Counted from the stretch's first letter, positions 19,251 to 33,090 are shown. The stretch: DNA of 64,000 nt from Achromobacter piechaudii NBRC 102461 (GCF_001571245.1 NZ_BCTK01000015.1:1-64000), one strand, 5' to 3'. Program-made: numbers and translations. The notes: generated by a model from the sequence alone, not told the origin.

Positions 19251-21269
19251 ATGCCCGCATCCCGTGCTTCGCTCCGACTTCGCCGCGCGCCCCGGCCCGG
19301 CCTGCTTGCGCTGACCGCGTCCGGCCTGCTGGCCCTGAGCGTCGTCCTGCCCGCCGCCGCGCAGACGGCGCGTAAGCCTTCGCCCTACGAGAACGCCCGG
19401 CCCCTGCGTCCTGACGAACGTGCTGCGCAACAAACCGCCGACGCCAAGCGCGGCGGCCCGGCGTACCTGGAACAGATCGGCAGCCAGGCGCAATTTCAGC
19501 AACTGGCGCGCGTCTACAACGCCGGCACGCCGCTGGAGATTCCGCATGTGCTGTTCGTGATCGACCGGCGCCACGGCGATCGCATCTACTACATCGACAC
19601 GCCGCGCTATACGCTGCACGAGAACTTCGCGCGCGAGCGCCGCCTGTTGCCAGGCACGGACAAGGCCACGCTGATCGCGCAATACAAGGACCCCGACCGC
19701 CGCCTGCTGTTCGGCACCTTGAGCTGGCAACGCGATCTGCCCGGCTACACCTATGAATTCTGGGAAGGCGACCGGGTCACGCCGGCGCTGCTGCGGCTGA
19801 CGCAGGACAAGCTGCGCGACACCTTCTATGCGCCCATCCAGTTCAAGGCGAATTCGACGATCCATGAGCAGACGGCGCAAGCCGCCGGCCTGGGCTTCGT
19901 GACGCAGGAAGCCTTGCTGCGCGAACAGACCTTCCTGCCGCTGAACACCGGCCGCGCGCAGGGGCGGCTGCGCATCGTGAAGTCGGTGGACGATACGCCC
20001 GACCTTGCACCCACCGACATCGTCGTGCTGGACGAAGTGCCGGTGGCGCTGCCACCGGTCGCCGGCCTGGTCACGCAACGTCCGTCCACCTTGTTGTCGC
20101 ACGTGAATCTGTTGGCCAAGGGCTGGCGCATTCCCAACGCCTATGTGCGTGACGCGGTCGCCGCGCTGCGCGAGCATGACGGGCAATGGGTGACGCTGAC
20201 CGTCAACAGCAACGGCTATCAGGTCGAGCGCACGGCGCGCCCGGAAGCGGGCACCGCGCCGCCGCAGCCCCGCCCCGCCGTCGCGCTGCCCAAGCCCGAC
20301 CTGTCGGTGCGCGCGATCAAGCCCTTGACCGGCATGGTCACGCGCGACAGCCGGTTTTGCGGCGTCAAGGCGGCCAACCTGGGCGCCCTTAAAGGCGCGC
20401 TGCCGCCGCTGGCCAGCGTGCCAGACGGGTTCTGCATTCCGTTTGCCCAGTACGCGGCGTTCATGGACCGATTGGGTGTGCAGGAGCGCATCGCGCAGCT
20501 TGAGCAACGACCAGATTTCGCCAGCGACGCCAACGTGCGCCGCGCCGAATTGGCGGCACTACGCCAAGACATCATCCAGGCCGAGCCCGACGCGGCGCTG
20601 GCCGCCAACTGGCGCGAGCGCTGGCAAAAACAATTGAAGGGGCGCGGCGTGTTTGTGCGCAGCTCGTCCAATTCGGAAGACCTGCCCGGCTTCAGCGGCG
20701 CGGGCCTGTACACCACCGTGCCCAACGTGACGCAGGCCGACGCGCTGGCGCGCGCGGTGCAAACCGTGTGGGCATCGGTCTACAACTTCGAAGCCTACGA
20801 GGCGCGGCGCGCGGCGGGCATCGGCCAGGGCGGCGTGGTGATGGCGGTGCTGGTTCAGCAGGCGGCGGCCTCGGACAGTTCCGGCGTGATGATTACGCGC
20901 GACCCCTTTGACGCCTCGCGCCGCTACGTGACGTATATCTCGGCCAAGCGCGGGCTGGGCATCAAGGTCGTAGAAGGCAAGCGCCAGGCCGAACAGCTGA
21001 TGTATTCCACCTGGTCCAAGGCGGTGCAGGTCTTGAGCCGGTCGGCCGAAGACACGCAACTGATCGCGGATGCGGCGGGCGGCGTGCGCGAAGTGCCCAT
21101 CAAGGGCTCGCGTCAGGTACTCAACGACGCACTGGTGGCGCGGCTGGCCGCCGTGGGCAATCAGATCAAGCTAAGGCTCGGCAATACCGATCAAGACATC
21201 GAATGGGCCGTGCAGGGAGACAACATCATCGTGCTCCAGGCGCGGCCGTATGTGGATGGCAGCCGTTAG
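19251..21269 (+). CDS. Exported protein with phosphohistidine-like swivel and PPDK/PEP-synthase ATP-grasp domain
   Basis: A 672-residue protein with a clear Sec signal (hydrophobic core LLALTASGLLALSVVL, ending PAAAQTA). Residues about 40-230 match nothing I recognise. Residues about 235-300 resemble the PEP-utilising swivel domain, with His284 in TLLSHVNLLAKGWRIPNAY. Residues about 355-670 form a PPDK N-terminal ATP-grasp domain: GVKAANLGAL (371), VRSSSNSEDLPGFSGAG (Arg470), SSGVMITRDPF and the terminal EWAVQGDNIIVLQARPY. The PEP/pyruvate TIM barrel of PPDK and PEP synthase is absent. Swivel-before-ATP-grasp is the order seen in glucan water dikinase. Function is unknown; a phosphotransferase acting on a glycan or an inactive binding protein are both possible. 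The export signal is odd because the periplasm lacks ATP. Confidence 0.75.
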   Translation: MPASRASLRLRRAPRPGLLALTASGLLALSVVLPAAAQTARKPSPYENARPLRPDERAAQQTADAKRGGPAYLEQIGSQAQFQQLARVYNAGTPLEIPHVLFVIDRRHGDRIYYIDTPRYTLHENFARERRLLPGTDKATLIAQYKDPDRRLLFGTLSWQRDLPGYTYEFWEGDRVTPALLRLTQDKLRDTFYAPIQFKANSTIHEQTAQAAGLGFVTQEALLREQTFLPLNTGRAQGRLRIVKSVDDTPDLAPTDIVVLDEVPVALPPVAGLVTQRPSTLLSHVNLLAKGWRIPNAYVRDAVAALREHDGQWVTLTVNSNGYQVERTARPEAGTAPPQPRPAVALPKPDLSVRAIKPLTGMVTRDSRFCGVKAANLGALKGALPPLASVPDGFCIPFAQYAAFMDRLGVQERIAQLEQRPDFASDANVRRAELAALRQDIIQAEPDAALAANWRERWQKQLKGRGVFVRSSSNSEDLPGFSGAGLYTTVPNVTQADALARAVQTVWASVYNFEAYEARRAAGIGQGGVVMAVLVQQAAASDSSGVMITRDPFDASRRYVTYISAKRGLGIKVVEGKRQAEQLMYSTWSKAVQVLSRSAEDTQLIADAAGGVREVPIKGSRQVLNDALVARLAAVGNQIKLRLGNTDQDIEWAVQGDNIIVLQARPYVDGSR

Positions 21270-21480
21270 GGTCGCGGTCGGTATGAGCTGAAAGCGCCTG
21301 GCGCGCAGTCGCGTCAGAAAGAGCCGCCCCAGCTTGCGCGAAGCAGCGGCAAACACGGACATCGCATGGCGCCTGCGAAGTAACGTAAGCACGGCATCGA
21401 ATAGCCGCGACGCACCGACAACGCCAGATCGCCCCAGCGCAACGGAAGCGGCCTCAAGCCGCCTCCTTGCCCGTCGTCCG

Positions 21481-22884
21481 CTAAATATGCAGCGCGTGGC
21501 CCAGCGCCTTGAGCGCCGCTTCCTGCACCGCTTCGCCCAGCGTGGGATGCGCGTGGATGGTGCCCGCCACATCTTCCAGCGTGGCGCCCATCTCCAGCGA
21601 CTGGCCGAACGCCGTCGACAGTTCCGACACGCCGCGCCCCACCGCCTGCCAACCCACGATCAGGTGGTTGTCGCGCCGGGCCACCACGCGGACAAAGCCG
21701 TCGGTGGATTCCAGCGTCATGGCGCGGCCGTTGGCGGCGAACGGGAACGAGGCCGCCAGGCAGTCCAAGCCCGCGGCCTGTGCGTCCGACGGCGACAGGC
21801 CCGCGACGACGACCTCGGGATCGGTGAAGCACACGGCGGGGATCGCGGCGGGCTGGAAGTGACGGCGCTTGCCGGCCACCAGTTCCGCCACCATCTCGCC
21901 TTGCGCCATCGCGCGATGCGCCAGCATGGGCTCGCCGGCGATATCGCCGATGGCCCAGACGTCGCGCATGGACGTGCGGCACTGATCATCAATGCGCAGC
22001 GCATTGCCCTTGCGATCCAGTTGCAGGCTTTCCAGCCCCCAGCCCTGTGTGCGTGGCCGACGGCCCACGGCGATCAGCACGCGGTCGGCCGGCAACAGGG
22101 TTTCGACGCCCGACGCATCCTGGATACGCACCGCGTCGCCCGCGCCGTTCAGGCCCAGCACCTTGCGGTTCAGATGCAGCGACACGCCCATCTTCTCCAG
22201 CGCGGCGGCCACAGGCCGGGTCAGTTCCGCGTCGTAGGTCGGCAGGATGCGGTCCTGCGCTTCCACCACGGCCACTTCCGCCCCCAGCTTGCGGTACACG
22301 GTGCCCAGTTCCAGGCCGATATAGCCGCCGCCCACCACCACCATCTGCTTGGGGATGGACGTGGGCGACAGGGCTTCGGTGGATGACACCACCATGCCGC
22401 CAAACGGCATCGACACAAGCGGCGTGGGCTCGGAGCCGGCCGCCAGCAGCAGGTGCTCGCACTGGATACGCATGACGCCACCCTCGGCCGTGCTGACCTC
22501 GGCCGTCTTGCCGTCCAGCAAGCTGGCCCAGCCTTGCACGACCTGCACGCCATTCTTCTTCAGCAGCGCGCCCACGCCGCCCGTCAGCTTGCCGACGATG
22601 CCGTCTTTCCACGACACGGTGCGCGCAATGTCGATGGCGGGTGTCGATACTGAAATGCCCAGTGGCGACTGCCCGGCGTAATGGCGCGCCTTGTCGAATT
22701 CCTCGGCCGCGTGAATCAGCGCCTTGGATGGAATGCAGCCGATGTTCAGGCAGGTGCCGCCCAGTTGCGCGCCTTCGACCAGGATGGTCGGCACGCCCAA
22801 CTGGCCGGCGCGGATGGCGGCCACGTAGCCGCCAGGGCCGCCGCCGATCACCAGCAAGGTCGTTGTCTTTGTGATCTGGCTCAT
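21481..22884 (-). CDS. lpdV: Dihydrolipoamide dehydrogenase (E3 of branched-chain oxoacid complex)
   Basis: A 467-residue FAD/NAD disulfide oxidoreductase. It has the N-terminal Rossmann motif [10 protein letters not shown], the redox pair Cys45/Cys50 in [13 protein letters not shown], a second Rossmann motif [12 protein letters not shown] and the C-terminal [13 protein letters not shown] with the catalytic His-Glu. It reoxidises the lipoamide on the E2 subunit encoded immediately upstream; the gap is 2 bases. Last gene of the four-gene operon, so it is most likely dedicated to this complex. Confidence 0.93.
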   Translation of the reverse strand: MSQITKTTTLLVIGGGPGGYVAAIRAGQLGVPTILVEGAQLGGTCLNIGCIPSKALIHAAEEFDKARHYAGQSPLGISVSTPAIDIARTVSWKDGIVGKLTGGVGALLKKNGVQVVQGWASLLDGKTAEVSTAEGGVMRIQCEHLLLAAGSEPTPLVSMPFGGMVVSSTEALSPTSIPKQMVVVGGGYIGLELGTVYRKLGAEVAVVEAQDRILPTYDAELTRPVAAALEKMGVSLHLNRKVLGLNGAGDAVRIQDASGVETLLPADRVLIAVGRRPRTQGWGLESLQLDRKGNALRIDDQCRTSMRDVWAIGDIAGEPMLAHRAMAQGEMVAELVAGKRRHFQPAAIPAVCFTDPEVVVAGLSPSDAQAAGLDCLAASFPFAANGRAMTLESTDGFVRVVARRDNHLIVGWQAVGRGVSELSTAFGQSLEMGATLEDVAGTIHAHPTLGEAVQEAALKALGHALHI

Positions 22885-22886
22885 GC

Positions 22887-24263
22887 TTACTCCACGAATA
22901 GCAGCGCGGGTTGTTCCAGCAGCGCGCGCACCGCCTGGATGAAACGCGCCGCGTCCATGCCGTCCACCACGCGGTGGTCGAACGAGGACGACAGGTTCAT
23001 CAGCTTGCGCGCCACCACGGCGCCGTTGCGGAACGCGGGCCGCTCGACGATGCGGTTCACGCCCACGATGCCCACCTCGGGGTGATTGATGACCGGCGTC
23101 GTCACGATGCCGCCCAGGGGGCCCAGGCTGGTGATGGTGATGGTCGAGCCGGTCAGCTCGTCGCGCCCGGCCGTGCCGTTGCGCACCGCCTGCGCCAGCC
23201 GCCCGATCTCGGCGGCCATGGACCAGAGGTCGCGCGCTTCGGCGTGCCGCAACACCGGCACCATCAGGCCGCCGTCGCTTTGCGTGGCGATGCCGATGTG
23301 CACCGCGCCGTAGCGCGTCACCACGCCGCCTTCGTCGTCATAGCGCGCGTTGATCTGCGGAAAGTCGCGCAGCGCCACGACCATGGCGCGCGCCAGCAGC
23401 GGCAACAGCGTGAGCTTGCCGCGCGACTCGCCCCATTTCTGGTTGAGCTGCACCCGCAGGTCTTCCAGTTCGGTCACGTCGATTTCCTCGACATAGCTGA
23501 AATGGGGAATGCGGCGCTTGGACTCGGCCATCTTCTGCGCGATCTTGCGGCGCAGGCCGATGACCGGCACCACGTCTTCGTCATGCCGCTCGACATACGC
23601 CGAGCCGCCGCGCGCGGCGTTGCCCGCCCCTTGCGATTGCAGATAGGCGTCCAGGTCTTCATGCAGCACGCGACCAGCCGGACCGCTGCCGGCAACAAAG
23701 CGCAGTTCTACGCCCAGGTCCCAGGCGCGCTTGCGCACGGCGGGCGAGGCCAGCGCCTTTTCACCCGGCTGGCGCGCTGCGGCGGCGCGTGCCGGGGACG
23801 TGGCCTGACGGGCGGATGGCTGTCCGCGTGCTGGCGCCGAGGGTTGCCCCGCGCCCTGCCCGCTCTGCAAAGCAGTTTGACTCCCAGCCGCTGGCGTCAT
23901 CGACGCCGCGATCTGGCCCGCGATGCCTCCCGCTTTGGTCGCCGGTTCCGACGGGGCCGGCTGCGCGGGTTGCGAAGCGGCCTTCTGCGGCGCACCGGAT
24001 CCGGCGCGCTCATTGCCCTCGCCTTCGACTTCCAGCCGGATCAGTTCGCCGCCTACGGCCATCACCTGGCCCACGTCGCCACCCAGCGCAATAACTTTAC
24101 CGACCACGGGCGACGGAATTTCCACCGTGGCCTTGTCGGTCATCACATCGGCCAGCGGCTGGTCTTCGGCCACCGTGTCGCCCACCTTGACGTGCCAGCC
24201 CACCAATTCGACTTCGGCAATGCCTTCGCCGATGTCAGGCATCTTGATGATATGGATCCCCAT
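22887..24263 (-). CDS. bkdB: Branched-chain 2-oxoacid dehydrogenase E2 (lipoamide acyltransferase)
   Basis: A 458-residue E2. One lipoyl domain (residues 1-80) with Lys44 in MTDKATVEI, a long Ala/Pro/Gln-rich linker (about 95-185), a peripheral-subunit-binding domain (about 190-225, [16 protein letters not shown]) and the acyltransferase domain with [11 protein letters not shown] near the C-terminus. The start [14 protein letters not shown] lies 1 base after the E1beta stop; the frame is open upstream but that part is inside the E1beta gene. The complex converts 2-oxo acids from Val, Leu and Ile to acyl-CoA. Confidence 0.92.
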   Translation of the reverse strand: MGIHIIKMPDIGEGIAEVELVGWHVKVGDTVAEDQPLADVMTDKATVEIPSPVVGKVIALGGDVGQVMAVGGELIRLEVEGEGNERAGSGAPQKAASQPAQPAPSEPATKAGGIAGQIAASMTPAAGSQTALQSGQGAGQPSAPARGQPSARQATSPARAAAARQPGEKALASPAVRKRAWDLGVELRFVAGSGPAGRVLHEDLDAYLQSQGAGNAARGGSAYVERHDEDVVPVIGLRRKIAQKMAESKRRIPHFSYVEEIDVTELEDLRVQLNQKWGESRGKLTLLPLLARAMVVALRDFPQINARYDDEGGVVTRYGAVHIGIATQSDGGLMVPVLRHAEARDLWSMAAEIGRLAQAVRNGTAGRDELTGSTITITSLGPLGGIVTTPVINHPEVGIVGVNRIVERPAFRNGAVVARKLMNLSSSFDHRVVDGMDAARFIQAVRALLEQPALLFVE

Positions 24264-24264
24264 C

Positions 24265-25308
24265 TCACACCTCCATCGCGCGTTTGAACGCTTCGCCAAC
24301 CCGGCGCGGGCCGGGGAAGTACGCCCATTCCTGCGCATGCGGATAGGGAGTGTCCCAACCGGTCACGCGTTCGACGGGCGCCTCCAGGTGATGGAAGCAA
24401 TGCTCTTGCACCAGCGCGATCAGTTCCGCGCCATACCCGCAGGTGCGCGTGGCTTCGTGCACCACGACGCAGCGGCCGGTCTTCTTGACCGAGTTCACGA
24501 TGGTTTCCAGATCCAGCGGCCAGAGGCTGCGCAGATCGATGACTTCGGCGTCGATGCCGGTCTCTTCGGCGGCGGTCAGCGACACATACACCGTGGTGCC
24601 GTAGGTCAGCACCGTCAGCGCGTTGCCCGGCCGCACGATGGCGGCGGAGTCCAGCGGCACGGTGTAGTAACCCGTGGGGACCACGCTGCCGGGGCGGCCC
24701 GTCCAGGGCGTCACCGGCCGGTCATGGTGGCCGTCGAAGGGGCCGTTGTAGAGCCGCTTGGGTTCCAGGAAGATGACCGGGTCGTCATTTTCGATGGACG
24801 CGATCAACAGGCCCTTGGCGTCATAGGGGTTGGACGGCATCACCGTGCGCAGCCCGCACACCTGCGTGAACATGGCCTCGGGGCTTTGGCTGTGCGTCTG
24901 CCCGCCATAGATGCCGCCGCCGCAGGGCATGCGGATGGTCATCGGAGCGATGAATTCGCCCACCGAGCGATAGCGCAGGCGCGCGGCCTCGGACACGATC
25001 TGGTCCGAGGCGGGATAGAAATAATCCGCGAATTGAATTTCGCACACGGGCCGCAAGCCGTAGGCGCCCATGCCCACCGCCACGCCGACGATGCCGCCTT
25101 CGGAAATCGGCGTGTCGAACACGCGCGAGCTGCCGTACTTGGCTTGCAGGCCTTCGGTGCACCGGAACACGCCGCCGAAATAACCGACGTCCTGCCCGAA
25201 CACCACCACGTTGTTGTCACGCTCCAGCATCACATCCATGGCCGAGCGCAAAGCCTGGATCATGGTCATCGGCGACGAGGCCGGACCAGCGTTGTTATCG
25301 ATTGCCAT
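24265..25308 (-). CDS. bkdA2: Branched-chain 2-oxoacid dehydrogenase E1 beta
   Basis: A 347-residue transketolase-like subunit. Recognisable segments are VFGQDVGYFGGVFRCTEGL, FDTPISEGGIVGVAVGMG and RMPCGGGIYGGQTHSQSPEA. With E1alpha it forms the thiamine-diphosphate-dependent decarboxylase. The 2-base gap to E1alpha and 1-base gap to E2 indicate a single transcript. The GVFRCTEGLQAKYG wording is that of the branched-chain rather than the pyruvate enzyme. Confidence 0.92.
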   Translation of the reverse strand: MAIDNNAGPASSPMTMIQALRSAMDVMLERDNNVVVFGQDVGYFGGVFRCTEGLQAKYGSSRVFDTPISEGGIVGVAVGMGAYGLRPVCEIQFADYFYPASDQIVSEAARLRYRSVGEFIAPMTIRMPCGGGIYGGQTHSQSPEAMFTQVCGLRTVMPSNPYDAKGLLIASIENDDPVIFLEPKRLYNGPFDGHHDRPVTPWTGRPGSVVPTGYYTVPLDSAAIVRPGNALTVLTYGTTVYVSLTAAEETGIDAEVIDLRSLWPLDLETIVNSVKKTGRCVVVHEATRTCGYGAELIALVQEHCFHHLEAPVERVTGWDTPYPHAQEWAYFPGPRRVGEAFKRAMEV

Positions 25309-25310
25309 GG

Positions 25311-26869
<1,559 letters not shown>

Positions 26870-26895
26870 AAAAAAAAGACGCCCTGGCGGGCGTC
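26870..26895 (-). terminator. Rho-independent terminator after the nitroreductase gene
   Basis: On the minus strand GACGCCC/GGGCGTC (26878-26884 with 26889-26895, 4-base loop) is followed by eight T residues (plus-strand A at 26870-26877). It lies 27 bases after the nitroreductase stop. Confidence 0.92.
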
Positions 26896-26922
26896 CTGGC
26901 AAAGCGATGAAACCGTGCGGCG

Positions 26923-27516
26923 TCAGACCGGGCCGGTCCATTCCGTGACGAATTCGCGGAAGTCGGGGCGGTTGGCCGGGGGCACCGCGCAGCCGGGCGT
27001 GCCGATGGCCAGATAGCCCAGGAAGCGGTAGTCCAGCGAATCGAATCCCAAGGCGTTCTGCACGTCTTCGACGTAGGTGCCCACGCCGGTGCTCCAGAAC
27101 GCGCCGTAGCCCAGCATGTGCGTGGCGTTCAGGATGTTCATGACCGCGCAGCCGGTGGCCAGCAGCTGCTCGTGTTCGGGGATCTTGGTGTTGCCGTGCG
27201 CGATCTTCTGCGCCACGCCGATGAACAGCGGCACGCTGGCCATCCATTCGCGCACCGACTTTTCCTTTTCGGGCGTCATGCGCGGGTCGCCGCTGCGCTT
27301 GACGGCATCCAGCGCCACGTCGGCCAGCTTGCCAATGGCGTCGCCGGTAATCACGACAAAGCGCCACGGCCGCAGCGCGCCATGGTCGGGCGCCGACATG
27401 GCGGCTTGCAGGATCTGTTCAAGTTCAGCGGGTTTGGGGCCGGGGCCGCGCAGGAATTTGAAGGAACGGCGCGTGTAGAGCGCGTGCAGCGGCGTGGCGG
27501 TGGTGGTGTCGGTCAT
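26923..27516 (-). CDS. Nitroreductase family protein (YdjA-like)
   Basis: A 197-residue FMN-dependent oxidoreductase. It begins with the flavin-binding RRSFKFLRGPGPKPAEL and has SAPDHGALRPWRFVVI and GYGAFWSTGV, as in the short YdjA/TdcE-type nitroreductases. These proteins reduce nitro compounds or quinones with NAD(P)H in vitro; the physiological substrate is usually unknown. It is a single gene followed by a strong terminator. Confidence 0.87.
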   Translation of the reverse strand: MTDTTTATPLHALYTRRSFKFLRGPGPKPAELEQILQAAMSAPDHGALRPWRFVVITGDAIGKLADVALDAVKRSGDPRMTPEKEKSVREWMASVPLFIGVAQKIAHGNTKIPEHEQLLATGCAVMNILNATHMLGYGAFWSTGVGTYVEDVQNALGFDSLDYRFLGYLAIGTPGCAVPPANRPDFREFVTEWTGPV

Positions 27517-27645
27517 TGATTCAGGCGCTTTTGTAAAAAAGACAGATTCTCATAGTAAGCGATGGCGCGGGCCGGTCCGGGTATCCCCCGGCCGGTGGCA
27601 AGGGCATCGCGTGCAAGGGCTTGCGGCGGCGGCCGGCGCCAGGGC

Positions 27646-28080
27646 TCAACCCAGATGCGTGTGGCGTTCCTGGCGCTCTTCGACCTGCATCTCGGACAGG
27701 CCATGCAGGATGCCGCAATCGTCCGTATCCGGCCGCGCCGACAGGCAGCGCTGGCGCAGTTCGGTCAGTTGGGTTTTCAGCTGCATGAGTTCGGCGATGC
27801 GCTCGTCCACATGGGAAATGTGTTCGTCGAACAGTTCGTTGATGGGGCCGCAACCCTTCTGATGGTTGTCGGCCAAGGACAGAATGGCGCGGATCTCGTC
27901 CTGCGTCATGTCCAGCGCGCGGCAATTTCGGATCAGGCGCAGCCGTTCCAGATGCGGTTGGCCGTAGCTGCGGTAATTGTTCAGCCCGCGTTCGGGCGCG
28001 GGCAGCAAACCTTCTTTTTCGTAATAACGGACGGTTTCCACCGTTGTGCCGGCCGCCGTGGCCAGTTCGCCAATTCGCAT
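27646..28080 (-). CDS. cadR: MerR-family heavy-metal regulator, CadR/PbrR type
   Basis: A 144-residue regulator. The N-terminal MerR helix-turn-helix is MRIGELATAAGTTVETVRYYEKEGLL, followed by a dimerisation helix. The metal-site cysteines fit the Cd/Pb subgroup: Cys77 (KGCGPI), Cys112 (RQRCLS) and Cys122 (DDCGIL). The C-terminus HGLSEMQVEERQERHTHLG is slightly His-containing, as in CadR. It is divergent from the metal ATPase gene, whose promoter it should activate by DNA distortion upon metal binding. Confidence 0.9.
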   Translation of the reverse strand: MRIGELATAAGTTVETVRYYEKEGLLPAPERGLNNYRSYGQPHLERLRLIRNCRALDMTQDEIRAILSLADNHQKGCGPINELFDEHISHVDERIAELMQLKTQLTELRQRCLSARPDTDDCGILHGLSEMQVEERQERHTHLG

Positions 28081-28118
28081 CACGCCTCCTCGGTTGCAAG
28101 GTCCAGTCAATTTGGGGG

Positions 28119-28149
28119 TTGACCCTATAGTAACTCCAAGGTGTGCAAT
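28119..28149 (+). promoter_or_regulatory. MerR-type promoter/operator of the metal ATPase
   Basis: A -35 TTGACC (28119-28124) and a -10 TGCAAT (28144-28149) are separated by 19 bases, the over-long spacing typical of MerR-controlled promoters. The spacer holds the dyad ACC-CTATAGTAACTCCAA-GGT, close to known CadR/PbrR operators. Confidence 0.85.
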
Positions 28150-28179
28150 ACCGACATCCGCTAGAACAAGGCATAGACG

Positions 28180-30594
<2,415 letters not shown>

Positions 30595-30604
30595 GTCGGG
30601 CGCT

Positions 30605-31189
30605 TCAGCCAGTCTGTTCTTCCTGGGGCCAGTCGCGTAGCACGGGCGCGTCTGGCGCGCCGGGGCCGACATCGCGCAGATGCTCGTGTTGCAGCAGCGC
30701 CATGCGGTAGGCGTCGCGGTAGGCGCCGTTAGAGAAGAACTCTTCTTTCATCAGCCCTTCGATCTGGAAGCCGCAGCGTTCGTAGACGTGTACGGCCGCG
30801 GTGTTGTCTTTGTCGACCACCAGATAGACCTTGTGCATGTTCAGCACGCGAAACGCGTAGCCCACCGCGATACGCGTGGCGGCCTTGGCGTATCCCCTGC
30901 CCTGGTAGCTGGGGGCAATGATGATCTGGAATTCGGCGCGGCGATGGATGTAGTCGATTTCAACCAGCTCGACCAGACCGGCGGGTTGGCCGGTATCGTG
31001 TTCGATGATGAAGCGCCGTTCGTTTTGGTCGTGCAGGTGGCGGTCGTAAAGTGCGACCAGTTCGTCATAGGCCTCGTAAGGCTCTTCGAACCAGTACCGC
31101 ATGATGACGTCGTTATTGTTGATCTTGTGCACGAAGTGCAGGTCGCCGCGCTCTAGGGGGCGAATTTTGATATCGGATATGACCGACAT
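30605..31189 (-). CDS. speG: Spermidine N-acetyltransferase
   Basis: A 194-residue GNAT protein very similar in wording to E. coli Spe[54 protein letters not shown] and the acetyl-CoA loop QGRGYAKAA. It acetylates spermidine or spermine and limits polyamine toxicity. GGAGG at 31194-31198 sets the ATG at 31189. It is convergent with cadA, with 10 bases between the stops. Confidence 0.93.
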   Translation of the reverse strand: MSVISDIKIRPLERGDLHFVHKINNNDVIMRYWFEEPYEAYDELVALYDRHLHDQNERRFIIEHDTGQPAGLVELVEIDYIHRRAEFQIIIAPSYQGRGYAKAATRIAVGYAFRVLNMHKVYLVVDKDNTAAVHVYERCGFQIEGLMKEEFFSNGAYRDAYRMALLQHEHLRDVGPGAPDAPVLRDWPQEEQTG

Positions 31190-31548
31190 AGGAACCTCCG
31201 GAAGTGCTGGCATTGTATTCCGATTCAGCCTGAAACGACGGCACCATGGGAAATTCAGAAAATTCTTGAGCATTCATGCGCCTTTCAAGACGTTTATGCC
31301 TGGAAAGCATTGGTATATCTACCTTTGAATATCAAGAATTTATTAAAAACTGCGGCTGACCGCCACGCGCGGCAGGCGGCGCGCACGTGTCGCGCCCCTC
31401 GGTAGACCGCTATTGCTAAAGCCGCGCGCGTCTCCAATAATCGTCCGGGCGGCTTCGCACGGCAAGCGATGTCCCAAGCGTGGCGCCCCGCGCGCGCGCC
31501 CTTGCCTTGAACACCCCAACCAAAAACGACAATCCAAGAGGAAAACAC
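31190..31548. other. Intergenic region speG-mlrC
   Basis: 359 bases with no gene. The middle (about 31240-31350) is AT-rich and should contain the divergent promoters, but no well-spaced -35/-10 pair was identified by eye. The right part is GC-rich and shows no structure beyond short GC runs. Confidence 0.4.
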
Positions 31549-33042
31549 ATGCACATCCTGGTGGCTGGCTTCCAGCACGAGACCAATACCTTTGCGCCAT
31601 CCAAGGCGGGGTATGACAATTTTGTCCGCGGCGAAGGCTTTCCCGCGATGGTGCGTGGCGAAGACATGCTGGCGCTGCGGTCCGTCAACATACCCGCGGG
31701 CGGTTTCATCAACGCCGTCCTGGATCAGGGGCACACCGTGCATCCGGTGATCTGGGCGGGCGCAAGCCCGTCCGCGCACGTGACGCGCGACGCCTTCGAG
31801 CGCATCGCCGGTGAAATCCTGGAAGCCGCGCGCGCGGGCCGCTACGACGCCGTCTACCTGGACCTGCACGGCGCGATGGTGACTGAACACCTGGACGATG
31901 GCGAAGGCGAACTGCTGGCGCGTGTGCGCCAGATCGTCGGGCCATCAGTGCCGGTGGTCGCCAGCCTGGACCTGCACGCCAACGTCACCGCGCAGATGCT
32001 GCAAGAAGCCGACGCGCTGGTGGCCTTTCGCACCTACCCGCACGTGGACATGGCCGACACGGGCGCACACGCGGCACGCCTGCTGCTGGCGCGCATCGAG
32101 GCCGGCGACAACTGGACTCTACGCGTGCGCCGCCTGCCCTTCCTGATTCCGATCAACGGCATGTGCACCATGCTGCAACCGTCGCAAGGCGTATACGAGG
32201 CGCTGGGCATGCTGGAGCAGACGCCGGGCGTTGCATCCATGTCGTTCGCGCCGGGGTTTCCCGCCGCTGATTTTCCTGAGTGCGGCCCGGTTGTGTGGGC
32301 CTACGGCACGGACGCGGAGGCCACCAAGCACGTCACCGACACGCTGTACCGGCAGGTGCTTGAACTGGAACCGCAATGGTCGCCCGACTTCCTGGAGCCC
32401 GCTGAAGCCGTGCGCCGCGCGCAGGCCCTGGCGGCAGGCGCGTCGCGCCCCATCGTAATCGCCGACACGCAGGACAATCCCGGCGCGGGCGGCGACGCCA
32501 ACACCACCGGCATGCTGCGCGCGCTGGTCGAGGCGGATGCGCAGAATGCCGCGCTTGGCCTGCTCTACGATCCGCAGGCCGTGCAGGCCGCTACCGCCGC
32601 CGGTTTGGGCAACACGGTGACGTTGAGCCTGGGTGGGCAGTCTGGCGTGGCGGGAGACGCTCCGTTCACCGGAGAGTTCGTGGTGGAAACACTGTCGCCC
32701 GGCAAGCTGCGTTTCGACGGGCCGATGATGCACGGCATGGACGTGGACCTGGGGGCCGTGGCCGGCCTGCGGATCGGCGGAGTGCGCGTGGTGGTCAGCG
32801 CCAGCAAGGCGCAGATGCTGGACCGCAACCTGTTCCGCGTGGGCGGCGTGCAGCCCGAGGAGATGGGCATCCTGGTGGTCAAAAGCTCGGTGCATTTTCG
32901 CGCCGACTTCCAGCCCATCGCCCAAGAGGTGCTGGTGGCCAAGGCGCCCGGCCCGATGCAGGCAGACCCGGCCGACCTGCCATGGACGCGCTTGCAGCCC
33001 GGCATTCGCGTGCGTCCCGAAGGACGCGCGTTTGGAGAGTAA
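31549..33042 (+). CDS. M81-family metallopeptidase (MlrC-like)
   Basis: A 497-residue protein starting MHILVAGFQHETNTFAPS after an AAGAGGA ribosome site; the frame is open upstream but without support. It has the MlrC/DUF1485 N-terminal metal motifs QHETN (His10), DLHGAM and DLHANVT, and the C-terminal domain with ADTQDNPGAGGDANTT. MlrC degrades linearised microcystin in sphingomonads; most homologues have unknown substrates and are often linked to transporters, which is not the case here. Probably a metal-dependent amidohydrolase or peptidase. Confidence 0.85.
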   Translation: MHILVAGFQHETNTFAPSKAGYDNFVRGEGFPAMVRGEDMLALRSVNIPAGGFINAVLDQGHTVHPVIWAGASPSAHVTRDAFERIAGEILEAARAGRYDAVYLDLHGAMVTEHLDDGEGELLARVRQIVGPSVPVVASLDLHANVTAQMLQEADALVAFRTYPHVDMADTGAHAARLLLARIEAGDNWTLRVRRLPFLIPINGMCTMLQPSQGVYEALGMLEQTPGVASMSFAPGFPAADFPECGPVVWAYGTDAEATKHVTDTLYRQVLELEPQWSPDFLEPAEAVRRAQALAAGASRPIVIADTQDNPGAGGDANTTGMLRALVEADAQNAALGLLYDPQAVQAATAAGLGNTVTLSLGGQSGVAGDAPFTGEFVVETLSPGKLRFDGPMMHGMDVDLGAVAGLRIGGVRVVVSASKAQMLDRNLFRVGGVQPEEMGILVVKSSVHFRADFQPIAQEVLVAKAPGPMQADPADLPWTRLQPGIRVRPEGRAFGE

Positions 33043-33090
33043 GGTGGCGAGGCGGGGTCGCGCAGGCAGGTCGCGCGATCGCGCCGCGCA

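Noticed and set aside
21270..21480. Terminator for the bkd operon in the gap before the PPDK-like gene
   Set aside because: An AGGCGGC/GCCGCTT stem is possible on the minus strand, but it lacks a T tract and is too weak to annotate.
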